64,000 nucleotides of DNA from Saprospiraceae bacterium (GCA_020627705.1 JAHDGJ010000002.1:1-64000); one strand, 5' to 3'; shown: positions 35,768 to 46,044, numbered from the stretch's first letter. A program made the numbers and translations. The notes: a model not told the origin generated them from the sequence alone.

Positions 35768-38584
35768 ATGCCTTCTTCAAAGAGTAAAAAGCGCTCTATA
35801 GACAACAGTATTCATATAAAAGGAGCCAGATCCAACAATCTGAAAAATGTCGAATTGAGGATTCCCAAAAATGAATTGGTTGTAGTAACTGGTCTTTCAG
35901 GTTCTGGAAAATCTTCGTTGATCATGGATACCTTATACGCTGAAGGGCAAAGAAGATATGTTGAGAGTTTATCATCTTATGCGCGTCAGTTTCTTAATCG
36001 GATGAAGAAACCTGAGGTAGACTTTATCAAAGGGATTTGTCCTGCGATCGCGATCGAACAAAAAGTATCCTCTAGTAATGCGCGATCAACGGTGGGTAGT
36101 TTAACCGAAATCTATGATTTTTTAAGATTACTCTATGCCCGAATAGGAGTCACTATTTCTCCAATTTCTGGCAAAGAGGTAAAAAAGCATACGGTTAGTG
36201 ATGTTATAGATTTTGTAAAAAAACAAAAGGAGGGACTTAAATCCCATCTATACATAAGACTTCAAAACAAATATGACAGAAGTTTAGAGAAAGAACTTCA
36301 ATTTTTGCTTCAAAAAGGATACTCCCGAGTCAGAAATGGAAAGGAGATAGTATACATTGAAGAATTTTTGGAGCAGGATGCTTTGGATTTTTCTAAGGAT
36401 GTCAAGGACTTTTATGATCAAATTTTTGTCTTGATTGATCGCTTTGTAACGAATTCGGAAGAGGAGAATTTAAAGCGCATAGCGGATAGTGTGCTTACAG
36501 CTTTTAGTGAAAGCGAAGGAGAATGTATCCTCTCTGTTGAAGGGAAAAAGGAAATAGTTTTTAACAACCGGTTTGAGTTGGATGGCATCGAATTTATTGA
36601 ACCAAGCCATCAACTTTTTAATTACAACAACCCATTTGGCGCTTGCAGAAAATGTGAAGGTTATGGTAGAGTGTTGGGCGTAGATCCAAACAAAGTTATT
36701 CCCGATGATTCTTTGTCTGTTTACAACAAGGCCATTGCCTGTTGGCGGGGGGAAAAAAGCTCCAGGTGGTTAGATAAACTTTTAGATGCCGCGCACCATT
36801 TTAATTTTCCGGTGCATACGCCGTATAAGGATTTGAGTGAAGAGAATAAAGAACTCTTGTGGAATGGTAACTCATTCTTTTACGGAATAAACGAATATTT
36901 TTCTGGCCTAGAAGCAAAGACATATAAAATTCAAAATCGAGTAATGCTTGCTCGATATCGAGGACGTACGACCTGTCCCAAATGTAAAGGCGGAAGATTG
37001 AGGGAAGAGGCAGGCTATGTAAAAGTGGGTGAAACCGAAATATCAAAACTCATCAATATTCCAATTTCGGAATTACAGGACTTTTTCAAAAAGCTAAAAC
37101 TCAAAAAATTCCACAAAGAGCTATCGAAGCGAATCGTCTTAGAAATCAATACCAGATTGCAAACAATGATGGACGTAGGTCTAGGTTACTTGAGTTTGGA
37201 TCGACTTTCTTCGACTTTAAGTGGAGGAGAGACCCAACGGATAAACATTACAAGAACTTTGGGCAGCAACCTTACCAGTTCGCTGTACATTTTAGATGAG
37301 CCCAGCATCGGCTTACATCCTAAGGACACCGAAAAATTGGTTAGGGTAATTAAAAACCTCAAATCATTGGGCAATACTATTATTGTCGTCGAACACGAAG
37401 AAGATGTCATTAGGAATGCCGACTATATTATTGATATCGGTCCTTTTGCGGGCATTCATGGCGGCGAAGTCATTTATAGCGGGACCTTATCAAAGTTTAA
37501 GTCCGCAAAGAAAAGCCTCACCTCTGATTATTTATACGAAAGAAAAAAAATTGAACTGCCAAAACAACGGCGTAAGATTGTCAATAAAATAAAACTCCTT
37601 GGAGCATCCCAACACAACTTAAAAAACATTGACGTCACGATTCCGCTCAATGCCTTGACGGTGGTTACTGGTGTCTCAGGGAGTGGTAAATCGACTCTTG
37701 TAAAACACATATTGCATCTTGCTTTGAATAAGGAATTGGGAGAAATGTTTGCTAAAGCACCAGGTTCTTACATGTCGATGGAAGGGGATATTTCGGCTAT
37801 TCAGCAGGTTGAGCTTATTAATCAGAGTCCAATCGGAAAATCTTCTAGATCCAATCCGGTGACCTATGTTAAGGCATATGACCCAATAAGAAAATTGTTT
37901 GCGGATCAACAGTTGTCAAAGATTAAGGGATTTAAGGCCAAGCATTTTTCATTTAATGTAGAAGGAGGAAGATGTGAGGCTTGTTCAGGAGAAGGAGAAA
38001 TAACTATTGAAATGCAATTTTTGGCAGATGTCAAATTGACTTGTGAAGATTGTGGAGGTACGCGTTTTAGATCTGAGGTATTGGAGGTGCTTTATGACAA
38101 GAAAAACATCAGTGATGTATTAAATATGTCTATCGAAGAAGCCTTGGATTTTTTCTCTGAAGAAAGAGAAATTATGAATAAGCTTCAACCCCTCTTTGAT
38201 GTGGGTTTGGGTTATGTAAAATTAGGTCAGTCTTCAAGTACGCTCTCAGGAGGTGAGGCCCAAAGAGTAAAATTGGCGTCTTATTTAGCTAAGCGCAATG
38301 CCAAAGAAAAAATCTTTTTCATTTTTGATGAGCCCACTACAGGATTGCATTTTCATGATATTCTAAAATTAATGGATGCTTTTAATGCATTGATTGAAAT
38401 TGGACATACAGTTCTTGTAGTCGAACATAATCTAGAAGTGATGAAGCTGGCAGATTGGATTATTGATCTTGGCCCTGAAGGTGGTAAAAATGGAGGTCAT
38501 TTGCTTTATGAAGGGAGCCCAGAAGGTTTGTTGAAAAGTAAAAAATCCCATACGGCTAAATATTTGAGAGAAAAATTAAGTTAA
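35768..38584 (+). CDS. uvrA: Excinuclease ABC subunit UvrA
   Basis: 938 residues, full length. ATPase of the ABC class that detects DNA lesions and loads UvrB. First ATPase: Walker A TGLSGSGKSSL (about 43), and signature LSGGETQRI (about 483). Second ATPase: Walker A GVSGSGKSTL (about 635), and signature LSGGEAQRV (about 826). Zinc-binding cysteine pairs occur in CRKCEGYG with CPKCKGG and in CEACSGEGE with CEDCGGTRF. Divergent from rho. Partner uvrB is 25 kb away in the window, so excision repair is not operonic here. Confidence 0.97.
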   Translation: MPSSKSKKRSIDNSIHIKGARSNNLKNVELRIPKNELVVVTGLSGSGKSSLIMDTLYAEGQRRYVESLSSYARQFLNRMKKPEVDFIKGICPAIAIEQKVSSSNARSTVGSLTEIYDFLRLLYARIGVTISPISGKEVKKHTVSDVIDFVKKQKEGLKSHLYIRLQNKYDRSLEKELQFLLQKGYSRVRNGKEIVYIEEFLEQDALDFSKDVKDFYDQIFVLIDRFVTNSEEENLKRIADSVLTAFSESEGECILSVEGKKEIVFNNRFELDGIEFIEPSHQLFNYNNPFGACRKCEGYGRVLGVDPNKVIPDDSLSVYNKAIACWRGEKSSRWLDKLLDAAHHFNFPVHTPYKDLSEENKELLWNGNSFFYGINEYFSGLEAKTYKIQNRVMLARYRGRTTCPKCKGGRLREEAGYVKVGETEISKLINIPISELQDFFKKLKLKKFHKELSKRIVLEINTRLQTMMDVGLGYLSLDRLSSTLSGGETQRINITRTLGSNLTSSLYILDEPSIGLHPKDTEKLVRVIKNLKSLGNTIIVVEHEEDVIRNADYIIDIGPFAGIHGGEVIYSGTLSKFKSAKKSLTSDYLYERKKIELPKQRRKIVNKIKLLGASQHNLKNIDVTIPLNALTVVTGVSGSGKSTLVKHILHLALNKELGEMFAKAPGSYMSMEGDISAIQQVELINQSPIGKSSRSNPVTYVKAYDPIRKLFADQQLSKIKGFKAKHFSFNVEGGRCEACSGEGEITIEMQFLADVKLTCEDCGGTRFRSEVLEVLYDKKNISDVLNMSIEEALDFFSEEREIMNKLQPLFDVGLGYVKLGQSSSTLSGGEAQRVKLASYLAKRNAKEKIFFIFDEPTTGLHFHDILKLMDAFNALIEIGHTVLVVEHNLEVMKLADWIIDLGPEGGKNGGHLLYEGSPEGLLKSKKSHTAKYLREKLS

Positions 38585-38620
38585 TCTACACCATAAGGGG
38601 CTTGTCAGTCATCTATTTAC

Positions 38621-38634
38621 CAAGTCCGGACTTG
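38621..38634. promoter_or_regulatory. 14-nt perfect palindrome between uvrA and the TonB-family gene
   Basis: CAAGTCCGGACTTG can fold as a 5-bp stem with a CCGG loop, followed after three bases by TTTTT. It could be a weak uvrA terminator or an operator of the following gene. Confidence 0.35.
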
Positions 38635-38662
38635 ATGTTTTTAATCCTTCAAATATCAAGTT

Positions 38663-39427
38663 ATGAAAACGTTTACTTTAGATAGACCCAAAGATTGGAA
38701 TCGATTTAGACCCATCTTTTTAAAAATAGGTTTTGTGCAATCCATAGTGCTATGTTTGGCATTCCTTCAGGTAGAAGCTACGCGAAAGACCTTCGCGCTA
38801 GGCAATACTGCCGAACTTGAAAAAATCACCTTGGTGGTGCCGCCTAGAATTCCTTCCAAACCTAAGCCTAAAGTTGTTCCGCCACTACCTCCTAAAATTA
38901 AACCGACGCTTCCTTTGCTCATTGAGCCTATTGAGAAAACGCAGTATGAGGAAAAAACGGAAGAGGTTTTTCGCGAACCCGATGAGCCTGTAAATTTTAT
39001 AGAAGTAGACAGCTCAGCGTTTGTGCCTACAGAAACTCCGCCCATTATCGAACCAGAGAAAAGTCCTAATACGGATGAAATTGTTGATTTCCCTGAGCGG
39101 ATGCCCATTTTTGGAGAATGCTTGAGTGTGGAAGAGAGTGAGATGCGCAAATGTTCGGACCAACAATTGTTGTCCTACATTTACAACGAATTGAAGTATC
39201 CATCGCTGGCAAGAGAAAATGGAATAGAAGGCATGGTAGTCATTCAGTTTATTGTCGGAAAGGATGGAGCAGTTAGGGACGTCGAGGTATTGAGAGCAAT
39301 AGGAGGAGGGTGCGAAATAGAATCAACAAGAGTGATCAAAAAATTGCCTAAATGGACACCAGGCAAACAAAATGGTAGACCTGTTAGCGTAAGGTATACC
39401 ATTCCAATCAGATTTGAATTGAAATAA
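38663..39427 (+). CDS. TonB-family energy transducer protein
   Basis: 254 residues. A short cytoplasmic N-terminus is followed by one membrane helix (about 20-42), then a proline- and lysine-rich periplasmic linker (PPRIPSKPKPKVVPPLPPK). The C-terminal TonB domain (about 170-254) has YPSLARENGIEGMVVIQFIVGKDG and WTPGKQNGRPVSVRYTIPI. Proteins of this type couple the proton-motive force to outer-membrane transporters. No exbB or exbD genes are adjacent, and the two extra cysteines before the TonB domain are common in Bacteroidota members. The specific transporter partner is unknown. Confidence 0.88.
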   Translation: MKTFTLDRPKDWNRFRPIFLKIGFVQSIVLCLAFLQVEATRKTFALGNTAELEKITLVVPPRIPSKPKPKVVPPLPPKIKPTLPLLIEPIEKTQYEEKTEEVFREPDEPVNFIEVDSSAFVPTETPPIIEPEKSPNTDEIVDFPERMPIFGECLSVEESEMRKCSDQQLLSYIYNELKYPSLARENGIEGMVVIQFIVGKDGAVRDVEVLRAIGGGCEIESTRVIKKLPKWTPGKQNGRPVSVRYTIPIRFELK

Positions 39428-39486
39428 AAGGCATTTTTAGGACAACTTGAAAAGCCCAATTTATTAGTTGAATTTTGCGAAGCGTT

Positions 39487-40347
39487 ATGAAGAAGACACC
39501 GATTGTTCCTGTTTTTTTGTCTTGGTTGCTTGTAATGATTTTAGGGGCTTATGCGTATCATAAATATTGCAGTCATTCTGCAATACAGGACGCTGTCACT
39601 GATGCTGAAATCGCACAGAGTTTGGAGCCAGCAGCAATAGACCATTCTCAACCTAACGAAATGCTTCGAACTTTAACTGTTTTTGGTGATTCCTTAAAGC
39701 TGTCTGAGTCCTTTCATGGAGAATTGGTTAGCGCGATAAGTCAAATGCAAAATAATCCTAAGGTCAATTATTTGATTACTTCGTTTGTTTCAAAAGAAGA
39801 GGCGAATCAAGGATTCTTTCCTGATCAAGGGCTCCTAAAAGCTAATCATTTAAAAAATAGGATAATTTCAAAAGGGGTAGATTCGAGACAACTTGGAATT
39901 TCCAGTCAGTTTACTGAGAAAGAGGCACTTCTCAACAAAGGGTTTTTAATGGAAGCCGTTGCAGAAATTGATAGAGCTGGAGTAGAGGATTACAAAATAT
40001 TATTTGAGTATAATCCCTTGGTTGTGCATTTTGACGAAGAGAATAATATGAGCCAGCTTACGTTGGATCATCGCATAGATTTTTTAGATTTAGTTACGTA
40101 CATGGATCTAGATCCTGACTTACTTATTGTTATTGAAGGACATAGTCACGAAAGTGAAAGTAAAAAGGAAGATGTCTTGCGTTCTAAAGCGTGTGCAGAA
40201 TTTTTTGAAAATTATTTAATTAATAATGGGATACATGCAGATCGAATTATTACCAAAGCATTCGGATCTGATAAGCCAATAGGAAATAATTCTACAGAGC
40301 AGGGAAAGATGAAAAATCGAAGAGTAGAAATTTCTGTTGTAAAGTAA
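39487..40347 (+). CDS. OmpA-domain envelope protein
   Basis: About 286 residues from the ATG at 39487 (MKKTPIVPVFLSWLLVMILGAYAY), chosen because it opens an uncleaved or weakly cleaved signal helix; an in-frame start four codons upstream exists. The C-terminal OmpA-like domain (about 185-286) binds peptidoglycan and carries VIEGHSHE, ACAEFFENYLINNGIHADRI, AFGSDKPI and NRRVEISV. The preceding region (about 70-160) looks like a second, degenerate copy of the same fold (LKANHLKNRIISKGVDSRQLGI). It lies 5 nt upstream of the coiled-coil gene, so the two are probably co-expressed. Confidence 0.82.
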   Translation: MKKTPIVPVFLSWLLVMILGAYAYHKYCSHSAIQDAVTDAEIAQSLEPAAIDHSQPNEMLRTLTVFGDSLKLSESFHGELVSAISQMQNNPKVNYLITSFVSKEEANQGFFPDQGLLKANHLKNRIISKGVDSRQLGISSQFTEKEALLNKGFLMEAVAEIDRAGVEDYKILFEYNPLVVHFDEENNMSQLTLDHRIDFLDLVTYMDLDPDLLIVIEGHSHESESKKEDVLRSKACAEFFENYLINNGIHADRIITKAFGSDKPIGNNSTEQGKMKNRRVEISVVK

Positions 40348-40352
40348 ATACT

Positions 40353-41021
40353 ATGGATACTTGTTTTGTTATACCCTTATTGTGGGCGTTGGGAGCTTCA
40401 GTTCTAGCTGGAATTTTGGGATGGTTTTTAGCTAGACGCAAATTTGAGATAGAGGCTCAAGCAGATACTCAAATCAAATTAGAACATCAAAATCTTAAGA
40501 AGGCCTATGAGGATCTTCAAGAAACTTCAGATAACAAGTGGGCAGGACTTAATCGTGAAAATGCTGAACTCGAGGATAAAGTAAAGCTTTGGAAAGAAAA
40601 ATTTCAACAACTTCAATTGCAATCCTCCGGAGTAGCTAATGATACAAATCAAGGGGAACAAAAAATTAAAGCTTTAGAAAAGCAACTTCTAGAAAAAGAT
40701 GTAGAGATTAAAGCATTGATTCAAGAGACGAAGTCTTTGAAAGCAAAGAAGAATTTGGGTTCCCTACAATCATCCGTTAAAACCCCTTCTAAGACAATAA
40801 GTGCCAAGGCCAAATCCCAGTACAAAGAGGAGATTAGCACTTTGAAAGGGAAACTTAAAAAAGCCAAATCCCAATTAAAAAAATTAAAAAAGACAAGCGC
40901 CAAGGTTCGCGAAGTAGAAATTACCAAGAGTATTGATATAGCATCTTTGAAGAAAATGTTAGATAAGGTGCCCTTAAAAAAGGTTTCTGAACGCATAATT
41001 GACCGCAAAGATTCGAAGTAA
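40353..41021 (+). CDS. Membrane-anchored coiled-coil protein of unknown function
   Basis: 222 residues. One N-terminal membrane helix (about 6-26, LLWALGASVLAGILGWFLA) is followed by a long, highly charged helical region with heptad character (about 30-125). A lysine-rich stretch (LKGKLKKAKSQLKKLKKTS) precedes a conserved-looking tail (LKKMLDKVPLKKVSERII). No enzyme motif is seen. Placement directly after an OmpA-domain gene suggests an envelope role, perhaps linking membrane and cell wall. This is an inference from position and topology. Confidence 0.7.
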   Translation: MDTCFVIPLLWALGASVLAGILGWFLARRKFEIEAQADTQIKLEHQNLKKAYEDLQETSDNKWAGLNRENAELEDKVKLWKEKFQQLQLQSSGVANDTNQGEQKIKALEKQLLEKDVEIKALIQETKSLKAKKNLGSLQSSVKTPSKTISAKAKSQYKEEISTLKGKLKKAKSQLKKLKKTSAKVREVEITKSIDIASLKKMLDKVPLKKVSERIIDRKDSK

Positions 41022-41080
41022 TCTCACTTTAAATGTCCATTTCATTTTTGTCTATCAACCTAGAGTCATAGCTTTACTTT

Positions 41081-43063
41081 ATGGCCAAAAAGAAATCTAA
41101 AAGCAAGAAAAAAACGAGCTCTAGCAAAAGTTCTTTGGACATTTCGGTGGGTCCTTTAGGATATTGGTCTAAGATTAACCTTCAAGCCCTGTGTATTTTT
41201 CTTTTTGGTTTTCTGTTATATGCCAACACGCTTACGCATTCTTACACTCAAGATGATGCGATAGTTATTTATGAAAACATGTATACCAAGAAAGGATTCG
41301 AAGGAATACCTGGCTTGTTACAAAAAGATACATTTCATGGATTTTTTAAAAAGGAAGGAAAAGACAAATTAGTTTCTGGTGGACGATATCGTCCTTTTAC
41401 ACCAATCATGTTTGCTATCGGGTGGCAATTTTTTGGAGATAATCCTTTTGTAGGGCACTTTATGAATGTATTGTGGTATGCGGTATTGGGAGTTGTGCTG
41501 TTTTTATTTTTTCGAGTATTAATAGTTAGGGACAAACCAACCCAGACTAATGCTATGTTGGTTTTTTTTGCTTGCCTATTTTTTATGGCCCATCCGGTTC
41601 ATACCGAAGTTGTCGCAAACATTAAAGGAAGAGATGAAATTATCGCCTTGTTGGGCAGTTTGGCCACGGCATATTTTGTCTTTAAACCCCTGAGCAATAG
41701 AATTTTGAATTTTATTTTGGTCTTTGCACTTTTCTTTATTGCCTTACTGTCAAAGGAAAATGCCATTACTTTTTTAGCCGTTGTTCCACTCGCGTTTTTT
41801 TTATTTCGTAATGTATCTATACAACGACAATTTTTTGGGCTAATGCCTATGATTGCAGCGACTGCAGTGTTTCTACTCTTAAGAACTTCCGTCTTGGGCT
41901 TGGACTTTGGCGGTAATCCGACAGAATTAATGAATAACCCTTATCTCAAAGTAGTTAATGGAGCTTATGTCCCGTTTAGTAGTGGAGAAAAGTTTGCCAC
42001 CATAATCTATACTCTTGGGAAATATTTGTTACTACTGATTTTCCCATTAGAACTGACTCATGATTATTATCCTTACCACATTCCAGTGATGACCTTTTCG
42101 TCATGGCAAGTGTGGTTGTCATTATTAGCCTATGTAGTCGTGGGTTTCTTTGCCTTTTTTAGATTGGGTAAAAAATCTATCCCGAGTTTTTCGATACTAT
42201 ATTTTGTGATTACTATTTCGATCGTTTCGAATTTGGTGTTTCCCATTGGAACAAATATGTCCGAACGTTTTCTATTTATGCCCTCCGTTGGTTTTGCCTT
42301 GCTCTTGAGTATAATGTTGATAAAATATATCTTCAAAAATCTCGGTCAAACCACTTTTTATGCGGTAGCATTTTTGATTTTATTTCTATTCAGCACGCGT
42401 ACAATTATACGCAATGGCGCATGGAAAGATGATTTCACTCTTTTTCAAACGGACGTACTTACTTCTCAAAATTCTGCGAAAGTGCTTCATGCTGCGGGAG
42501 GATCCTTATTGACCAAATACACTGAGGATCTTGCTAATAATACCCAAGATGATGCTATGATAGACAAGGCTTTGGGTTATTTGCTCCGTGCAAAAGGTAT
42601 CCATCCCCAATATCGAAATGTTTATCTTCTCTTAGGTAATGCTTATTTTTTCAAAAAGAATTTTCCAGAAGCAATTAAAAACTACGAGATGGTGCTAAAT
42701 ATAGATCCGAGTAATCAGGAAGGAGGCAATAATTTGGCGATTGCCTTAAGAGAACAAGGGAGAGAATTGGGTGAAAAACAAAATGATTTGGATGGCTCAA
42801 TACGTTATTTGAAGAGATCATATCAACTTAATTCCGAAGATCCAGAAACGGTAAGATTGTTAGGGGTTAGTCATGGCATAGCTGGTCAGACTCAGGAAGC
42901 TTTACCTTATTTTAAAAAGGCATCAGAGTTAAATCCTAAAGTAGCAATGAATTGGTTGAATCTTGCTTTGGTTTACGAACAATTAGGAGATGTTCAAAAT
43001 GCTCAAATATATAAGGATAAAGCGCTTTCTTTAGATCCAAATATTTTTAATAGTAATAAATGA
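41081..43063 (+). CDS. Polytopic membrane protein with C-terminal TPR repeats (TMTC-like)
   Basis: 660 residues. A Lys/Ser-rich cytoplasmic start is followed by about ten to twelve membrane helices (about 28-460). The first periplasmic loop has QDDAIVIYENMYTKKG and RYRPFTPIMFAI, reminiscent of the acidic first-loop motif in GT-C glycosyltransferases and TMTC proteins. The C-terminal part (about 500-655) has at least four TPR units (for example AYFFKKNFPEAIKNYEMVLNI). By this layout it is a candidate mannosyltransferase-like or O-glycosylation protein. No donor or acceptor can be named. It overlaps the next gene by 4 nt. Confidence 0.8.
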   Translation: MAKKKSKSKKKTSSSKSSLDISVGPLGYWSKINLQALCIFLFGFLLYANTLTHSYTQDDAIVIYENMYTKKGFEGIPGLLQKDTFHGFFKKEGKDKLVSGGRYRPFTPIMFAIGWQFFGDNPFVGHFMNVLWYAVLGVVLFLFFRVLIVRDKPTQTNAMLVFFACLFFMAHPVHTEVVANIKGRDEIIALLGSLATAYFVFKPLSNRILNFILVFALFFIALLSKENAITFLAVVPLAFFLFRNVSIQRQFFGLMPMIAATAVFLLLRTSVLGLDFGGNPTELMNNPYLKVVNGAYVPFSSGEKFATIIYTLGKYLLLLIFPLELTHDYYPYHIPVMTFSSWQVWLSLLAYVVVGFFAFFRLGKKSIPSFSILYFVITISIVSNLVFPIGTNMSERFLFMPSVGFALLLSIMLIKYIFKNLGQTTFYAVAFLILFLFSTRTIIRNGAWKDDFTLFQTDVLTSQNSAKVLHAAGGSLLTKYTEDLANNTQDDAMIDKALGYLLRAKGIHPQYRNVYLLLGNAYFFKKNFPEAIKNYEMVLNIDPSNQEGGNNLAIALREQGRELGEKQNDLDGSIRYLKRSYQLNSEDPETVRLLGVSHGIAGQTQEALPYFKKASELNPKVAMNWLNLALVYEQLGDVQNAQIYKDKALSLDPNIFNSNK

Positions 43064-46044
43064 TGAGGTTTCGTTTAATATTCTTTTTTCTTTTATTCTT
43101 TTGTCATGTAGATGCTCAGTTTCTCAAACAAGAACAGCAAATTGCAAAAGCGGAGGAGTGGGCAGATTCTATATTAGTAGAGTTGGACGAAAAAGAAAAA
43201 CTAGGTCAACTCTTTATGCCCAGAGCTTTTAGTCAAAAGGATGCGAAGCATGTGAAGTATATTAAAAAACTGATTAAGGAAAACAAAATTGGAGGCTTAT
43301 GCTTCTTTCAAGGAAGCCCTGCGTATCAAGCCAAGTTGATCAACGAATATCAAGCATTGTCCGACATACCTTTGATGGTTGCCATCGATGCGGAGTGGGG
43401 ATTGGGTATGCGATTTAAAGAGAACGCAATTAGTTTTCCAATGCAATTAGAACTCGGTTCAATTCAAAACGAACAGTTGTTATACCAAATGGGGCAAACC
43501 ATTGCCAAGCAATGCCAAAGAATAGGTGTCAACATAAATTTTGCTCCAGTCGTTGATGTAAATAACAATCCTTCCAATCCAGTTATAAATACAAGATCTT
43601 TTGGTGAAGACAAGTATAATGTAGCTTCCAAGTCAAGGGCTTATATTTTGGGAATGGAGGATGCTGGAGTACTTTCTTGCGCAAAACATTTTCCAGGTCA
43701 TGGAGATACAGATGTTGATTCGCATTACGACCTGCCGATTATCAACCACGACATGGATCGTATAGAGGACATTGAGTTAATGCCTTTTCGCGCTTTGAAG
43801 GATGAGGTAGGTAGCATGATGGTTGCTCACGTACATATGCCAGCTATTGACGATAGACCAAATCGACCAACTACACTATCACACAATGCCGTTACAGGTA
43901 TTTTAAAAAAGGGTATGGGCTATAAGGGCTTGGTCATGACAGATGCTTTGGATATGAAAGGAGTTACCAAACATTTTGCCAAGGGCGAAGCCGAAGCTGA
44001 AGCTTTACTTGCCGGCAATGATTTGCTTTTGTTGTCTGAAGACATTCCAATGGCGATAGCCGCAATTTTGAACTATGTGGAAGAGGATAAAATTACTTGG
44101 AAGCAAATCAACGAAAGTGTAAAGAAGATCTTGGTGTTTAAGTATTTGCTAAACCTTACGACTACACCGAAAATAAAAGATATTGATGGCATAGATAAAG
44201 AAATCAATAACGCCGAGGCAATTGTACTCAAGGAAAGGCTAATTGAGGAAGCACTGACTTTAGTCAAAAATGATCAAAATATAATTCCAATCAAAGATGG
44301 TCAGCACCAGAAATTTGCGAGTCTTTCTATTGGGGCAAATAAAGAAACAGATTTCCAAAAAAGACTTTCTTCGTTTGAAGAATTCACTCATTTTCAGTGT
44401 CCAAAAAGTTTGTCCAATGGTGTGATCGATGCACGGGTCAAAGCCTTATCCAAATATGATATTGTTTTTGTCAGTACGCATGATATGAGCAGTTATGAAA
44501 AAAATGACTTTGGAGTCACCAAAGCTGAGTTTACGCTGATCCGAAAATTATCCGAGAACACCAAAGTAGTTCTTACTGTTTTTGGAAGTCCATACGCACT
44601 AAAATATTTCGAAAAAGCTCCGAATATCTTGCTTGCACACAGCGAAGACCCAATAAATCAAGACAAGGCTGCTCAAGCATTGTTTGGTGTTTTTGACATC
44701 AAAGGAAAATTACCTGTCGGAGCTGGAAACTCCCTCAAAGCAGGTATGGGAATATATTCTTCAGGATTAAATCGCTTGGGATATAGCTCGCCAGAAAGGG
44801 TAGGCATGAACTCAGATAGCTTAAAATATATCGATGAAATCGTGGCCGAAATGATTTCTAGAAAAGCATCTCCAGGGTGTCAAATTTTATGTGCTAAAGA
44901 CGGCATGATCATTTATGACAAGTGTTTTGGGTATCATACCTATGATAAGAAAAGGAAAGTACAAGCTTCAGATAAGTATGACCTAGCTTCTATAACTAAG
45001 ATTTTGGCTTCTACCTTAAGTATAATGAAGCTGGAAGATGAAGGATTGATAACACTCAATACCCCTATCGTAGACTATATTTCTGTATTGGATACTTGTA
45101 ATAAAAAAGACTTGATCTTAGAAGATATTTTGGCGCACCATGCCGGTCTAAGAGGATGGGTACCATTTTACGAGCAAACTATAGAGCCCAAAACCTATTA
45201 TAAGAAAAAAAGAAAAGGGAAAAAGCGCCCGAAAACTTGGAGACCAAACCCTGCGTATTATCGCACCGTAAGATCAGATAGCTTCTCAGTAAAGGTCTTG
45301 GAAGATTTGTTTATGCGCACCGATTATGTTGATAGTATTTACAGCCGTATTTATGCTACCAGTCTAAAAGAGGACAGAGACTATAAATACAGCGATTTAG
45401 GTTTTTATCTCATTCATCAAATCATAAAGAACAGAAGCAACAAACCTCTAGATGAATATGCACAAGAACAATTTTATGGTCCCTTAGGATTAAAAAACAC
45501 CCTGTTTAATCCAAGAGAAAAATTTGAATTAGCTTCTATTGTTCCAACGGAGGAAGACAAATATTTTAGAAACAGGAAAGTTCATGGCCATGTTCATGAT
45601 ATGGGAAGTGCGATGTTAGGAGGTGTTGCAGGACATGCTGGTTTGTTTTCTACAACCAATGATCTTGTGGTCCTGATGCAAATGCTTTTAAATGGAGGAC
45701 GATATGGCGGGAGGAAATATTTGGATCCAGAAACCATTAATTATTTTACGACAAGACACTATAGGTCTACAAGACGAGCATTGGGTTTTGACATGAAACA
45801 ACTTGATCCTGATGAACGAATGAACATGTCAGAAGCGGCAAGTGATCAAGCCTTTGGACATTTAGGATTTACAGGCACTTCCATCTTTTCGGACCCTAAA
45901 GAAAATTTGACATTCATTTTTTTGTCCAACAGGACATATCCCACCATGGAAAACAAAGTTTTTGGACGAAAAAATTACAGGCCTCGGATACAATCTGTTT
46001 TTTATAAAGCATTGGGATATGATGTGAGCATCGAAGACAAATGA
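43060..46044 (+). CDS. Fused glycoside hydrolase family 3 (NagZ-like) and serine beta-lactamase-type hydrolase
   Basis: 994 residues with a signal peptide (to about residue 19). The N-terminal GH3 domain (about 30-390) has the NagZ-type His motif KHFPGHGDTDVDSH (about 208) and the nucleophile Asp in VMTDALDMKG (about 293). NagZ enzymes remove N-acetylglucosamine from muropeptides. A middle domain (about 390-570) links to a class C beta-lactamase/PBP-like domain (about 585-990), with the serine motif SITK (about 643), YSD and HLGFTG. This two-enzyme fusion occurs in Bacteroidota. It would act in the periplasm on peptidoglycan or its fragments. The substrates are inferred. Confidence 0.9.
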   Translation: MMRFRLIFFFLLFFCHVDAQFLKQEQQIAKAEEWADSILVELDEKEKLGQLFMPRAFSQKDAKHVKYIKKLIKENKIGGLCFFQGSPAYQAKLINEYQALSDIPLMVAIDAEWGLGMRFKENAISFPMQLELGSIQNEQLLYQMGQTIAKQCQRIGVNINFAPVVDVNNNPSNPVINTRSFGEDKYNVASKSRAYILGMEDAGVLSCAKHFPGHGDTDVDSHYDLPIINHDMDRIEDIELMPFRALKDEVGSMMVAHVHMPAIDDRPNRPTTLSHNAVTGILKKGMGYKGLVMTDALDMKGVTKHFAKGEAEAEALLAGNDLLLLSEDIPMAIAAILNYVEEDKITWKQINESVKKILVFKYLLNLTTTPKIKDIDGIDKEINNAEAIVLKERLIEEALTLVKNDQNIIPIKDGQHQKFASLSIGANKETDFQKRLSSFEEFTHFQCPKSLSNGVIDARVKALSKYDIVFVSTHDMSSYEKNDFGVTKAEFTLIRKLSENTKVVLTVFGSPYALKYFEKAPNILLAHSEDPINQDKAAQALFGVFDIKGKLPVGAGNSLKAGMGIYSSGLNRLGYSSPERVGMNSDSLKYIDEIVAEMISRKASPGCQILCAKDGMIIYDKCFGYHTYDKKRKVQASDKYDLASITKILASTLSIMKLEDEGLITLNTPIVDYISVLDTCNKKDLILEDILAHHAGLRGWVPFYEQTIEPKTYYKKKRKGKKRPKTWRPNPAYYRTVRSDSFSVKVLEDLFMRTDYVDSIYSRIYATSLKEDRDYKYSDLGFYLIHQIIKNRSNKPLDEYAQEQFYGPLGLKNTLFNPREKFELASIVPTEEDKYFRNRKVHGHVHDMGSAMLGGVAGHAGLFSTTNDLVVLMQMLLNGGRYGGRKYLDPETINYFTTRHYRSTRRALGFDMKQLDPDERMNMSEAASDQAFGHLGFTGTSIFSDPKENLTFIFLSNRTYPTMENKVFGRKNYRPRIQSVFYKALGYDVSIEDK

